A stretch of 64,000 bases of DNA from Taibaiella sp041660405. Lineage in GTDB: Bacteria; Bacteroidota; Bacteroidia; Chitinophagales; Chitinophagaceae. The stretch is taken from contig JBAZWL010000026.1 in NCBI GenBank assembly GCA_041660405.1, forward strand, positions 1 through 64,000, read 5' to 3'. The notes below the pieces were generated by a model. It was not told where the DNA came from. It made no database searches and worked only from the letters and a program-made list of their open reading frames with translations. Every line of letters starts with the position of its first letter. Position 1 is the stretch's first letter. A program made the position numbers and the translations under genes. Below are positions 34,513-43,284 of the stretch, piece by piece.

Positions 34513-35940
34513 ATGTTTTTAAAAATGCAAAAGAGCCCCAAAGGCCATCTCATCCATATTGTTGAAAATGTAGCACAACTTAAACTAGCCCTCCTTTCCA
34601 AAGAAGAACTTATCTACGCTGAACAACAGGTGCGCAATGAGAGCAAAATCATTACGATTAATCGTTACGAATTTCAAATCTTCCTGCTTATATCTATTCC
34701 CAAAAATGAAAGTTATAAAACAAGGGAAGCCCTGCGTAAGCAAGGAGCAGAATTGCAAACGCTCCTCAATGCAATAAAAGCAAAAGAAATTACGCTTACC
34801 AATCATACTACAGATCCGCTTGCTGCATACGCCGTAGCAGAAGGCCTGGTACTGGCCTCTTACCAATTCCTGAAGTATAAGGCAGATGCTAAAAAATTAA
34901 CTTACAGCCTTACTGATATTGGTTTTGAAAAACAAAGCATCACGCTTAAAGATCTCAAACAACTTCAGGCTATCTGCGAAGCCATGTACCTTACCCGTAC
35001 GTTGGTAAATGAGCCATTGAGCTATCTTACTGCAGAACAACTTTCAAAAGAGATTACCAACATTGGCAAAGAAGGCGGTTTCCGGGTAAATGTATTGGGC
35101 AAGGCCAAGATAGAGCAAATGAATATGGGCGGTATCCTGGCCGTGAACCGTGGCAGTATGTTGCCACCTACGTTTACGATCATGGAACATCGTCCTGCAA
35201 AGGCAATCAATAAAAATCCGATAGTATTGGTAGGTAAAGGCATTGTTTATGACACTGGTGGTCTTAGCCTTAAGCCTACACCCAACTCCATGGACCGTAT
35301 GAAAAGTGATATGAGCGGGGCCGCTTTGGTAACCGGTGTAATGTATGTTGCGGCACAACTTGACCTTCCATTACACCTTGTTGCATTGGTACCTGCCACG
35401 GATAACAGGCCGGGCGAAAATGCCTATGTACCGGGCGATGTAATTACTATGTACAGTGGCACTACTGTTGAGGTAATGAATACCGATGCAGAAGGAAGGC
35501 TGGTGCTGGGTGACGCCTTACATTATGCAAAGAAATACAGGCCTGAACTGGTTATAGACTTTGCAACACTTACCGGAGCTGCCACTGCTGCTGTAGGTGA
35601 TGTAGGCATAGTAACTATGGGTAATGCCAGTGATAACATTAGACAAAAGCTGCACCAGAGCGGCTTTAATCAATACGAACGCCTGATTGAGTACCCACTG
35701 TGGGATGAATATGGAGATATGATCAAATCGGACATTGCCGATCTTAAAAATATAGGCGGCCCAACGGGAGGAGCTATTACTGCAGGTAAATTCCTCGAAC
35801 ATTTTACCGAATATCCCTGGATGCATTTCGATATCTGCGGGGTATCTCATACTCTGGCTAAGAAAGACTACAGAACTGCAGGTGGCACAGGCTATGGGTT
35901 AAGAATGATTGTAGATTTTCTGGTGAATTATGGTAAATAA
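34513..35940 (+). CDS. M17 leucyl aminopeptidase
   Basis: This 475-residue cytosolic metallopeptidase removes N-terminal residues from peptides. The C-terminal catalytic domain has the lysine and metal-binding motif VGKGIVYDTGGLSLK, MKSDMSGAA and the M17 signature NTDAEGRL, so both metal sites look intact. The N-terminal domain (about 1-150) is divergent, as is usual. The start follows the inverted repeat directly; MFLKM allows a start three codons later, but the first ATG gives a short plausible leader. It is monocistronic with its own strong terminator. Confidence 0.92.
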   Translation: MFLKMQKSPKGHLIHIVENVAQLKLALLSKEELIYAEQQVRNESKIITINRYEFQIFLLISIPKNESYKTREALRKQGAELQTLLNAIKAKEITLTNHTTDPLAAYAVAEGLVLASYQFLKYKADAKKLTYSLTDIGFEKQSITLKDLKQLQAICEAMYLTRTLVNEPLSYLTAEQLSKEITNIGKEGGFRVNVLGKAKIEQMNMGGILAVNRGSMLPPTFTIMEHRPAKAINKNPIVLVGKGIVYDTGGLSLKPTPNSMDRMKSDMSGAALVTGVMYVAAQLDLPLHLVALVPATDNRPGENAYVPGDVITMYSGTTVEVMNTDAEGRLVLGDALHYAKKYRPELVIDFATLTGAATAAVGDVGIVTMGNASDNIRQKLHQSGFNQYERLIEYPLWDEYGDMIKSDIADLKNIGGPTGGAITAGKFLEHFTEYPWMHFDICGVSHTLAKKDYRTAGGTGYGLRMIVDFLVNYGK

Positions 35941-35943
35941 AAT

Positions 35944-35977
35944 AAGAAATGGTCGCTGTTCTCAGCGACCATTTCTT
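35944..35977. terminator. Bidirectional terminator
   Basis: A perfect 15-bp stem (35944-35958 with 35963-35977) with loop TTCT lies between the convergent aminopeptidase and DUF1501 genes. Confidence 0.85.
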
Positions 35978-36002
35978 ACTCATACTTCGCAATATGGTAT
36001 CA

Positions 36003-37853
36003 TTATTCAAAAATAATTTTCTCAACAACCTCGATCTGGTTGAAAATAATTTTTAAAATGTAAAGGGTGCTACTTTCCAATATATCCGGCAAATTAAGCT
36101 GGACATGTCTTCTGGCCCCAAACTGGTTGTAATATAAACGTTGCCCGCTTGTGGTATATATAGCTACTTCAATATTGGATTGTACATCATTAAAAAACTC
36201 GATATTCAAATTAAAGTTCTTTACAGGATTAGGATAGACCCTTAATTGTTGTGTCTGCTCGCCGCTTTGTATAGTGGTAACATTTGAATAAGCTATTCCT
36301 TCCTTTTTAGTAATGCCTTTAACCCTGTAATACATAACCGGTACATATACCCGGTCTTCCTGTAAAACATAGGTGTCATATTTAAGATCAGACTGTTGCT
36401 TTGTCATAACGGATTCGCTAAATGTTATTGCGTCATCAGAACGTTCCAGGATAAATTTATCATAGCGTTCATTTTCAGTAACAGTAAAAATAAGACGGAC
36501 AAAGGCTCCCACTATTGTTGCAGTTAAGGCTATACCCGCTAATGGCAGCGGCGTTCCATCCTCATTGAAGATGGCCAGTGTATCGTAATTACCACCCAAT
36601 ATACTTTGCGATTGATCTGAAGTCAGGCATAACCAATTTTGCATTACACTAGCGTAAAGCTGTCTGAAATCAAACTGGGTGGGCACCTGTGTGTTAGCAG
36701 TAGATACTGCCGGCAGCACCGGCGATGAACCTATGATACCTCCATTTACCCCTGCGCCAAAAAAGATAACAGGTGCTGCTGTACCATGATCCGTACCATT
36801 GCTGGTATTACTTATCACTCTTCTGCCAAATTCGCTGAAGGTCATGCCGGTAACCTTATCTGCTTTATTCATTAATGTAAGATCATTTTGAAAAGCAGTG
36901 ATGGCAACCGAAAGTTTAGATAAGGCATTGGCATGCGTTCCGGTAGTTGTATTTCCGGAAACCACCTGGCTTATATGGGTATCAAAGCTATCAGGATGGT
37001 TTACAATGTATACCGGTGTAGTAAGGCCACCGCCTATCAGCCTGGCAACGATCTTTAGCTGGTCAGATAAGCTATTGCCCGATTCGGGATACATGGTGGA
37101 TAATGTTGCCTGTGCATTGTAAGCATTGGAAATACGGGAAGTATATGCATTACTCTGATCTTTCATTAACCGCAGGAAAGAAAGTTCTACACCATAATCG
37201 CTTGAAGGCACTGCACCGCTTGAAGCATTTAACACATTCAATAGCGATGCGGGATTGGGTGCACTGTATCCCATATTTACAGACGGCCCCTGGAGCGACA
37301 TTGCGAGCGAACCACCTATCTGTATTGCCGGCGGATCGGGATCTATTTCATTAGGATAACCATCAGGGTAGCCCGGATAAGTTGCATCCAATTCTCTGCC
37401 CAGCCATCCGGTATCTAATGTCTCGCCGGAATCCGCTGCAGTAAACCAGGTATCCTGTGCATGGAAATGGCTAAAATTGGGATTGGGATATGAAACACCT
37501 TGTACGATACAAATCTGCCCCTTATTATACATGAGCTGCAGCCCTGCCATGGCGGGATGCAGGCCAGTTGTAGCCGTTCCCGTTAACGACAATACAGAAC
37601 TCTGCGGAATCATAACATTACTTCTTGCGTGGCTAAGCTCTGAATAACGATCCAGGGGAATCACCATATTCAGTCCATCATTTCCCCCATTCATCTGGAT
37701 AATAACAAGGATCTTATCACAGGAATTTGTAGGTCGCGCCACTGCATCCAGGAAGGGATGCATAAGCCCTTCTCCGGCAAACACCGGTATGCCTCTTAGA
37801 AATAAAGGCACGGATAACAGGGCTGAATTTTTGAAAAAATTTCTACGGTCCAT
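36003..37853 (-). CDS. DUF1501 family protein with T9SS sorting domain
   Basis: This 616-residue protein begins MDRRNFFKNSALLSVP, which fits a twin-arginine signal (RRxFFK) before a hydrophobic stretch. The DUF1501 core (about 45-440) has MNGGNDGLNMVIPL and the late motif FSEFGRRV with DHGTAAPVIFFG, placing it in the sulfatase-like alkaline phosphatase superfamily. Residues 450-540 are FN3-like, and the C-terminus (RVYPNPVKNFNLNIEF, ending VEKIIFE) is a T9SS sorting domain. It lies 12 bp after the DUF1800 gene, a common operon pair in Bacteroidota whose function is not established. Confidence 0.88.
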   Translation of the reverse strand: MDRRNFFKNSALLSVPLFLRGIPVFAGEGLMHPFLDAVARPTNSCDKILVIIQMNGGNDGLNMVIPLDRYSELSHARSNVMIPQSSVLSLTGTATTGLHPAMAGLQLMYNKGQICIVQGVSYPNPNFSHFHAQDTWFTAADSGETLDTGWLGRELDATYPGYPDGYPNEIDPDPPAIQIGGSLAMSLQGPSVNMGYSAPNPASLLNVLNASSGAVPSSDYGVELSFLRLMKDQSNAYTSRISNAYNAQATLSTMYPESGNSLSDQLKIVARLIGGGLTTPVYIVNHPDSFDTHISQVVSGNTTTGTHANALSKLSVAITAFQNDLTLMNKADKVTGMTFSEFGRRVISNTSNGTDHGTAAPVIFFGAGVNGGIIGSSPVLPAVSTANTQVPTQFDFRQLYASVMQNWLCLTSDQSQSILGGNYDTLAIFNEDGTPLPLAGIALTATIVGAFVRLIFTVTENERYDKFILERSDDAITFSESVMTKQQSDLKYDTYVLQEDRVYVPVMYYRVKGITKKEGIAYSNVTTIQSGEQTQQLRVYPNPVKNFNLNIEFFNDVQSNIEVAIYTTSGQRLYYNQFGARRHVQLNLPDILESSTLYILKIIFNQIEVVEKIIFE

Positions 37854-37865
37854 CTTGGTATTTTT

Positions 37866-39722
37866 TTACATTAACTGAAATTCAGCAAGCTGTATAACAG
37901 CTGTGATCAAAGCTTTCAACTTGTTGTTTACCGTAGTACGATAGGTGGTGTTGGTTGGATTATTTACAAAATTATTCCAGGCGGTAGTCCAGTAGCCGTC
38001 TGTAACCTGTCCGCTAAGAAGGTTTTGAATCTTCAGTTCATTCTTGTACGTCTGTGGCAGATCAAGACTTAAAAGGTAACGCACAAAAATATCAACGACA
38101 GTACCTGGCGATTGAATATCAAGTGCCGGAAACTGCTGTATAAAAGCGATGCCATCAATCTTGATAGTATTACCTGAAACTGTATATCCGCTAATAAGGG
38201 AATTGAGATAGGTTGACCGCTTCTGAATGGTATTCGCATTGATCCAGTTCTGATAGAATGTTGGTGCCTGGTAATAAGCCTTCCATCCTGAAACAGTGGG
38301 TACAAGGCCCTGGCCTTGCTCCATATTGCTCCTGGCATTGTTGTTCAGATTCTCCCAGATTTTGTATTGATCAAACAATTGTGTAGCCCCCGAAGTTGCT
38401 GCAGTATTGACATTCAGAGTATTTAAAACACCTGCGATCATATCAATCGGGCTTTTAATCATCACGCCCCTGTTAGCCATGTCAAAAAAGTGCTCACTCT
38501 TCAACAACAGTTTTACAACAGGCAGCATGTTCCAGTTATTGGATATCAGTGCTGCCGCTAAAGGCACAATAACATTTGTTTCAATGTTAGTATCAATATC
38601 ATAGTAAACGAAATATCGGTATAACCTTCTGCATATATATCTTGCTATAGTTGTGCTTTGATGAAGAAACAACATATCAAAGTATGCATTGAACTCATTG
38701 GCCCCGTTTGCACCGATCTGGTTGGCGATGACGTTATTATTAAAATTTGAGGAGAACGTTTTAGCAGATTGATTATGAAAAGCGGGGGAGAAATTAACGA
38801 CAAAAGGATAAGGATTAGTAAAGGAAGCAACCTTCCAACCAGACAATACTTTTGCTCCTGATTGAACATCAAGTTCGGTGTAATTCTGTGTCGGGTTTTT
38901 GCCCAGCATAAACAATTCCATAAGCTCTCTGGCAAAATTTTCATTAGGTGCAACGGCGGTGCTGTAGTGATTGCCAAGATAAATAAGCATTGCCGGTGCC
39001 TTCGCAATAAGCTTGATCAATGTTTTAAAATTGCCAAGGGCATTATCGCGTAACAGCTTGATGTAATCGTTGAAAAGTGTTGCAGAGTTACTGACAGCAG
39101 TATTGATAACACTGTAATTCACCGGAATGAAATGATACCAGAACCCAACCATTTTTTCCCTTATTGTTGGTCCGTCATTCAGCCACAAGCCCCAGTTCCA
39201 ACATAAATGGCTGCTCAATCGCGAGACGTTTACACTTTTATCGTTTAATGATGTGGCACTGGAGTAAGTCAGGTTATTATTGGTCCAGTTGCCACCAAGC
39301 CCAATTACAGGATCTACAATAGCAGCCTGGTTATAATTGAGCGGAGTAGGTGACGGTAACGTTGGTGTATTATTAATTGATGTAAGGAAATTTACAGCAT
39401 TGGAAGTGGTCATTGCTGTGAGTAATTCAATATCAGATTTCTTATTACCGAATCCCGTACGTTTCAAAAGATGTATAACTTGCCATTGGGTCCATGGTCC
39501 GGTATAAGGTTGCAACCCACTGGTAATAGCCCCTACTCTTTCGGCTGTGTGTCCCGTTTCATTACTCTCTTCATTGTCAATTTCTTCGATAAAGTTTTCG
39601 TAAGGTGAGTAGTGACGTTCCGAAAGACCCTTCCTCGAATATTTTTTAAATAATACGTCCCCTTCTTCCCTGTTTAAGACTTTACTAAAAAAGCCTCTTC
39701 TTTTGTATTTATTCGCTGACAT
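37866..39722 (-). CDS. DUF1800 family protein
   Basis: This 618-residue DUF1800 protein has the N-terminal domain signature HLLKRTGFGNKKSDIE, then NFARELMELFMLGKNPTQNYTELDV and KVLSGWKV, which are core family motifs. It begins MSANKYKRRGFFSKV, with a twin arginine but no clear hydrophobic signal segment, so its export is uncertain. DUF1800 genes usually precede DUF1501 genes as here, and the two products are thought to work together; no activity is proven. The upstream gap (39723-39999) holds no clear -7 element for it. Confidence 0.88.
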   Translation of the reverse strand: MSANKYKRRGFFSKVLNREEGDVLFKKYSRKGLSERHYSPYENFIEEIDNEESNETGHTAERVGAITSGLQPYTGPWTQWQVIHLLKRTGFGNKKSDIELLTAMTTSNAVNFLTSINNTPTLPSPTPLNYNQAAIVDPVIGLGGNWTNNNLTYSSATSLNDKSVNVSRLSSHLCWNWGLWLNDGPTIREKMVGFWYHFIPVNYSVINTAVSNSATLFNDYIKLLRDNALGNFKTLIKLIAKAPAMLIYLGNHYSTAVAPNENFARELMELFMLGKNPTQNYTELDVQSGAKVLSGWKVASFTNPYPFVVNFSPAFHNQSAKTFSSNFNNNVIANQIGANGANEFNAYFDMLFLHQSTTIARYICRRLYRYFVYYDIDTNIETNVIVPLAAALISNNWNMLPVVKLLLKSEHFFDMANRGVMIKSPIDMIAGVLNTLNVNTAATSGATQLFDQYKIWENLNNNARSNMEQGQGLVPTVSGWKAYYQAPTFYQNWINANTIQKRSTYLNSLISGYTVSGNTIKIDGIAFIQQFPALDIQSPGTVVDIFVRYLLSLDLPQTYKNELKIQNLLSGQVTDGYWTTAWNNFVNNPTNTTYRTTVNNKLKALITAVIQLAEFQLM

Positions 39723-39986
39723 AATATTTCATTTTGATATAACAAAATTTACTTCAACAAAATACAGTGAAAGAATTGTTAAAAAAACAATCATATTGGG
39801 TGGGTTTCAGGACCAAAAAAGCGATATTACAGTGGAACTGCGAGTAATACATACTAAAAAAATACAATAAGCATAAGACTGCAATTCGACAACGCTCATT
39901 CATGTATTGCTAATTCATGCATACTCAACTCATAAGGTCCTGGATTTTGCAAGTAGCTTTACTCACCATACCACAAAACATTTTTT

Positions 39987-39994
39987 TACTTTTG
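39987..39994 (+). promoter_or_regulatory. -7 element of the S46 peptidase promoter
   Basis: TACTTTTG is an exact consensus -7 element ending five bases before the ATG at 40000, so the transcript is predicted to be leaderless. Confidence 0.6.
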
Positions 39995-39999
39995 CTTCC

Positions 40000-42150
40000 A
40001 TGAAAAAAATTCTACTTAGCATTTTCGCAATGACCACGCTTTTTGCCGCCAGGGCAGATGAAGGCATGTGGGTACCTATGCTCATTGGCAAGAACTACGA
40101 TGAGATGCAGAGAATGGGCCTGAAGCTCACTGCAGATGATTTGTACAACGCCAATCATTCCAGTTTGAAAGATGCCATTGTGCACTTTGGCGGTGGCTGT
40201 ACCGGAGAAATTATTTCACCTAACGGGCTACTGATTACGAATCACCATTGCGGATACGGAAGTATTGTAGATGTAAGTACTGTTGAGCATAACTATCTTG
40301 AAAACGGTTTTTGGGCAAAGAGTTATGATGAAGAAATATCTGCACCGGGCCTTACAGTAAAATTTCTTGTGCGGATGGAGGATGTAACCAGGCAGATGAC
40401 CGGCATTGCTGATAAAGGAAGCGAAGAAAAAAATAAAAAAGCTTTTGATAAACTTAAAGAAGAGCTGGAGAAAAAAGCAAATGAAGGTGGCAAATATTCT
40501 GCTACCGTAACTTCTTACTTCAGTGGTAATCAATATATCCTGTTGGTGTACCAGATATTTACCGATGTAAGGCTGGTAGGAACACCTCCAAAATCATTAG
40601 GTAAATATGGAGGAGATACCGACAACTGGATGTGGCCACGCCATACTGCCGACTTCTCTATGTTCCGTGTATATGCTGATAAGAATAATAATCCAGCTGC
40701 TTATTCTAAAGCTAATGTGCCTTACAAACCCAAAAAATTCCTTCCGGTTTCTACACAGAGTATAAAAGAATCTGACTTTACTATGGTAATGGGCTATCCC
40801 GGCCGTACCAACAGATACGAGACTTCTTATGGTGTGGATATGGCAATTAATGAGGTGAATCCATCTATTGTAAAGATCCGTGATATGCGCCTTGCTATTA
40901 TGCGCAACCATATGCGCAAAGATGAAGGGGTGAATCTTAAACTGGCTACATCGTACGCAAAAATAGCTAACTACTGGAAGTACTTCATAGGTCAGACAGA
41001 ACAGCTAAAAAAACTTCATGTAATTGAAGAAAAACAAGCACAGGAAAAAGACTTTACCAACTGGTCCAAAGCCAACAACAGAGACTATGAAGATCTGATG
41101 ACTAAGTATGCGAAAGCGTATTCAACCTACAGGCCTTACGCCAAACACAACACTTACTATACAGAGTGTTTTATGGGCTCGGCATTGGCCAAGCTGGCGG
41201 CAAAAACAGATGGTTTGTACAAGGCATTATCAAATAAGAAAAGCAAGCCGGAAGACATTGCCAAACAAGTAGCCGATTTGCGTAAGGCGCGTAAAGATGC
41301 TATGAAAGATTTTGTAGCGGCACCGGAACAGGAAATATTTGCACGCACAGCCGAAATGTTCTATAAAGATGTACCTCAAAGCCAGCTACCGGATTTTTAT
41401 CAGAAATTTATCTTCAAACAATTTGGCAACAGCAACTGGACCAAGACTTTTAACGACTTTGCCAACTATGCTTTTTTGAATACGCTATTGCTGGATGATG
41501 TCAAATTTGAGAACTTCTGTTCTATGCCTTCTTTAGACAAAATGAATGCAGATCCTGCTATTCAATATGCTTTGAGTTTTGTTCATAATTACGAGGATAA
41601 CTACAAGCCACGCCAGGAAGAATTTACCAAAACAAAAGATGCTTTGAGCAAACAATATATTAAGGGAATGATGCAAAAAAATCAGGGGAAATTATTTTAC
41701 CCTGATGCCAACAGCACCATGCGTATTTCTTATGGAACTGTAGGTGGCTACAGTCCCCAGGATGCAGTTACTTATGACTATTATACTACGATTGATGGTT
41801 TATTAGCCAAGTATAAAGCAGGGGATGAAGAGTTTGATCTGCCAGCCGATTTTCTTGAACTAAGCAAGACAAAAGATTACGGAAGATACGCTGATGCAAA
41901 TGGTGAATTAGTAACCTGTTTCATTACCAATAATGATATTACCGGTGGTAATAGCGGAAGCCCGGTAATCAATGGCAAAGGCGAATTACTTGGCCTTGCA
42001 TTCGACGGTAACTGGGAAGCTATGAGCGGTGATATTGCTTTCGACAAGAAATATAAAAAGACAATTGTTGTTGATGTACGATTTGTATTGTGGCTGATTG
42101 ATAAATATGGTAAAGCCGAGAATCTGATCAACGAAATGACATTGAATTAA
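40000..42150 (+). CDS. S46 dipeptidyl-peptidase, DPP7-like
   Basis: This 716-residue periplasmic serine peptidase has a signal peptide ending FAARA before DEGMWVP, the usual mature start. The histidine motif TNHHCGYG is at about 80-87, the aspartate lies in RHTADFSMFRVY, and the nucleophile is Ser652 in GGNSGSPV. Family work shows that the residue 18 positions after the serine sets S1 preference: Gly in DPP7, Arg in DPP11. Here it is Gly670, predicting release of dipeptides with hydrophobic P1 residues. I chose the ATG at 40000; a longer reading from 39907 adds 31 residues that run through the promoter. Confidence 0.93.
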   Translation: MKKILLSIFAMTTLFAARADEGMWVPMLIGKNYDEMQRMGLKLTADDLYNANHSSLKDAIVHFGGGCTGEIISPNGLLITNHHCGYGSIVDVSTVEHNYLENGFWAKSYDEEISAPGLTVKFLVRMEDVTRQMTGIADKGSEEKNKKAFDKLKEELEKKANEGGKYSATVTSYFSGNQYILLVYQIFTDVRLVGTPPKSLGKYGGDTDNWMWPRHTADFSMFRVYADKNNNPAAYSKANVPYKPKKFLPVSTQSIKESDFTMVMGYPGRTNRYETSYGVDMAINEVNPSIVKIRDMRLAIMRNHMRKDEGVNLKLATSYAKIANYWKYFIGQTEQLKKLHVIEEKQAQEKDFTNWSKANNRDYEDLMTKYAKAYSTYRPYAKHNTYYTECFMGSALAKLAAKTDGLYKALSNKKSKPEDIAKQVADLRKARKDAMKDFVAAPEQEIFARTAEMFYKDVPQSQLPDFYQKFIFKQFGNSNWTKTFNDFANYAFLNTLLLDDVKFENFCSMPSLDKMNADPAIQYALSFVHNYEDNYKPRQEEFTKTKDALSKQYIKGMMQKNQGKLFYPDANSTMRISYGTVGGYSPQDAVTYDYYTTIDGLLAKYKAGDEEFDLPADFLELSKTKDYGRYADANGELVTCFITNNDITGGNSGSPVINGKGELLGLAFDGNWEAMSGDIAFDKKYKKTIVVDVRFVLWLIDKYGKAENLINEMTLN

Positions 42151-42168
42151 GGAGCTTTGCTTACAACC

Positions 42169-42197
42169 AAAAGCCACGCAATGCCTGCGTGGCTTTT
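42169..42197 (+). terminator. Terminator of the S46 peptidase gene
   Basis: A perfect 12-bp stem (42169-42180 with 42186-42197) with loop ATGCC is followed by further T residues. Confidence 0.88.
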
Positions 42198-42276
42198 TTG
42201 TTTATCATAGATTTTATGAATAGAAGCAATTGAAAATTAACAGATTGAAATGTAACGTTCTATTAGCAAACCTTTT

Positions 42277-42284
42277 TAAATTTG
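42277..42284 (+). promoter_or_regulatory. -7 element of the dps promoter
   Basis: TAAATTTG matches TAnnTTTG and gives an expected leader of about 35 nt before the ATG at 42324. Confidence 0.5.
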
Positions 42285-42323
42285 GATTGTAATTACAAAA
42301 CAATCAAAACAAAAACTACAATC

Positions 42324-42845
42324 ATGTCTCAGGTAAAATCTAAACCAACAAACGGGAAAGCTGACGTTGCTGAAGCAAATATAGGCATTAGCGAACCTAA
42401 TAAACAAGCAGTTGCAAATGAACTGAACAAACTGCTTGCTGATGAATTTTTACTCTATACCAAAACCAGGAAATTTCATTGGAATGTAGAAGGGGCACAG
42501 TTTCACGACCTTCATCTTTTTTTTGAAAAACAATATGATCAGCTCGCCAACATTATGGATGAAGTTGCTGAACGTATTCGTAAAATAGGCCACTACGCAT
42601 TGGGCTCCATGAAACATTTTCTAAAAGAAGCCTCCCTGCTTGAAAATGAAGATACCGAAACATCATCGGCAACTATGTTACAAGAATTGCTTGATGATCA
42701 TGAAACAATTATACGCAGGTTACGTTCCGACATCGAAAAGTTTCAGGATAAATATAAAGATGCAGGAAGTGCTGATTTCATTACCGGCCTGGTAGAACAA
42801 CACGAAACTATGGCCTGGATGTTGCGGGCAACAGCCAAGAGATAA
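42324..42845 (+). CDS. dps: Dps-family ferritin-like DNA-protection protein
   Basis: This 173-residue protein forms dodecamers that oxidise and store iron and protect DNA under stress. The ferroxidase signature is complete: KTRKFHWNVEGAQFHDLH followed by FEKQYDQLANIMDEVAERI, giving the intersubunit His, Asp and Glu ligands. A Lys-rich N-terminal tail (KSKPTNGKAD) could bind DNA. I chose the ATG at 42324; an upstream TTG at 42282 lies inside the promoter. The next gene follows after 29 bp and is probably co-transcribed. Confidence 0.94.
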   Translation: MSQVKSKPTNGKADVAEANIGISEPNKQAVANELNKLLADEFLLYTKTRKFHWNVEGAQFHDLHLFFEKQYDQLANIMDEVAERIRKIGHYALGSMKHFLKEASLLENEDTETSSATMLQELLDDHETIIRRLRSDIEKFQDKYKDAGSADFITGLVEQHETMAWMLRATAKR

Positions 42846-42874
42846 TTGATTCTTTAACTTTAAAACCACAAAAT

Positions 42875-43195
42875 ATGCAAGAGATGAATGAGCATCCGGA
42901 TTTCGCCACGGTGACCGAAGCTATGAAGTGGCTTGAAGATAGAGGCTATACTTATGACTTCAATCTGGATAATGATTGCATCAGCTACGAAGGTGGTCAA
43001 AAACGCCTTAATCCGGATGATTTTACTATAGATAAAGTATTCCGTTTTGAAGGAATTACCGATCCGGGCGATGAAAATATTATTTATGCCATTTCCTCTG
43101 AAAGCCACGGTGTGAAGGGGATTCTAATGAATGCCTTTGGTGTTTATGCCGATGCTATTTCAGATAAAATGATCAGGAAACTGGCTACGCATTAG
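42875..43195 (+). CDS. Small conserved Bacteroidota protein of unknown function
   Basis: This 106-residue acidic protein contains TVTEAMKWLEDRGYTYDFNL, RLNPDDFTIDKVFRFEG and IIYAISSESHGVKGILMNAFGVYAD. Proteins of this kind are often labelled phosphoribosylpyrophosphate synthetase in databases, but at one third of that enzyme's length and with no PRPP-binding loop the label cannot be right. Its position just after dps suggests a stress role. It is followed by a strong terminator. Confidence 0.75.
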   Translation: MQEMNEHPDFATVTEAMKWLEDRGYTYDFNLDNDCISYEGGQKRLNPDDFTIDKVFRFEGITDPGDENIIYAISSESHGVKGILMNAFGVYADAISDKMIRKLATH

Positions 43196-43223
43196 TGAAG
43201 TGATGAGTGGTGATATTCTATAA

Positions 43224-43265
43224 AAAGACAAGAGGCTGTTTCATTCGAAACAGCCTCTTGTCTTT
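43224..43265. terminator. Bidirectional terminator
   Basis: A perfect 19-bp stem (43224-43242 with 43247-43265) with loop ATTC separates the dps operon from the convergent pruA. Confidence 0.88.
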
Positions 43266-43284
43266 GATAATGAACTACCACTTC

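Noticed and set aside
36003..39722. DUF1501/DUF1800 pair as a defence system
   Set aside because: The proteins are exported or surface-linked and no defence-type nuclease, NTPase or integrase is nearby.
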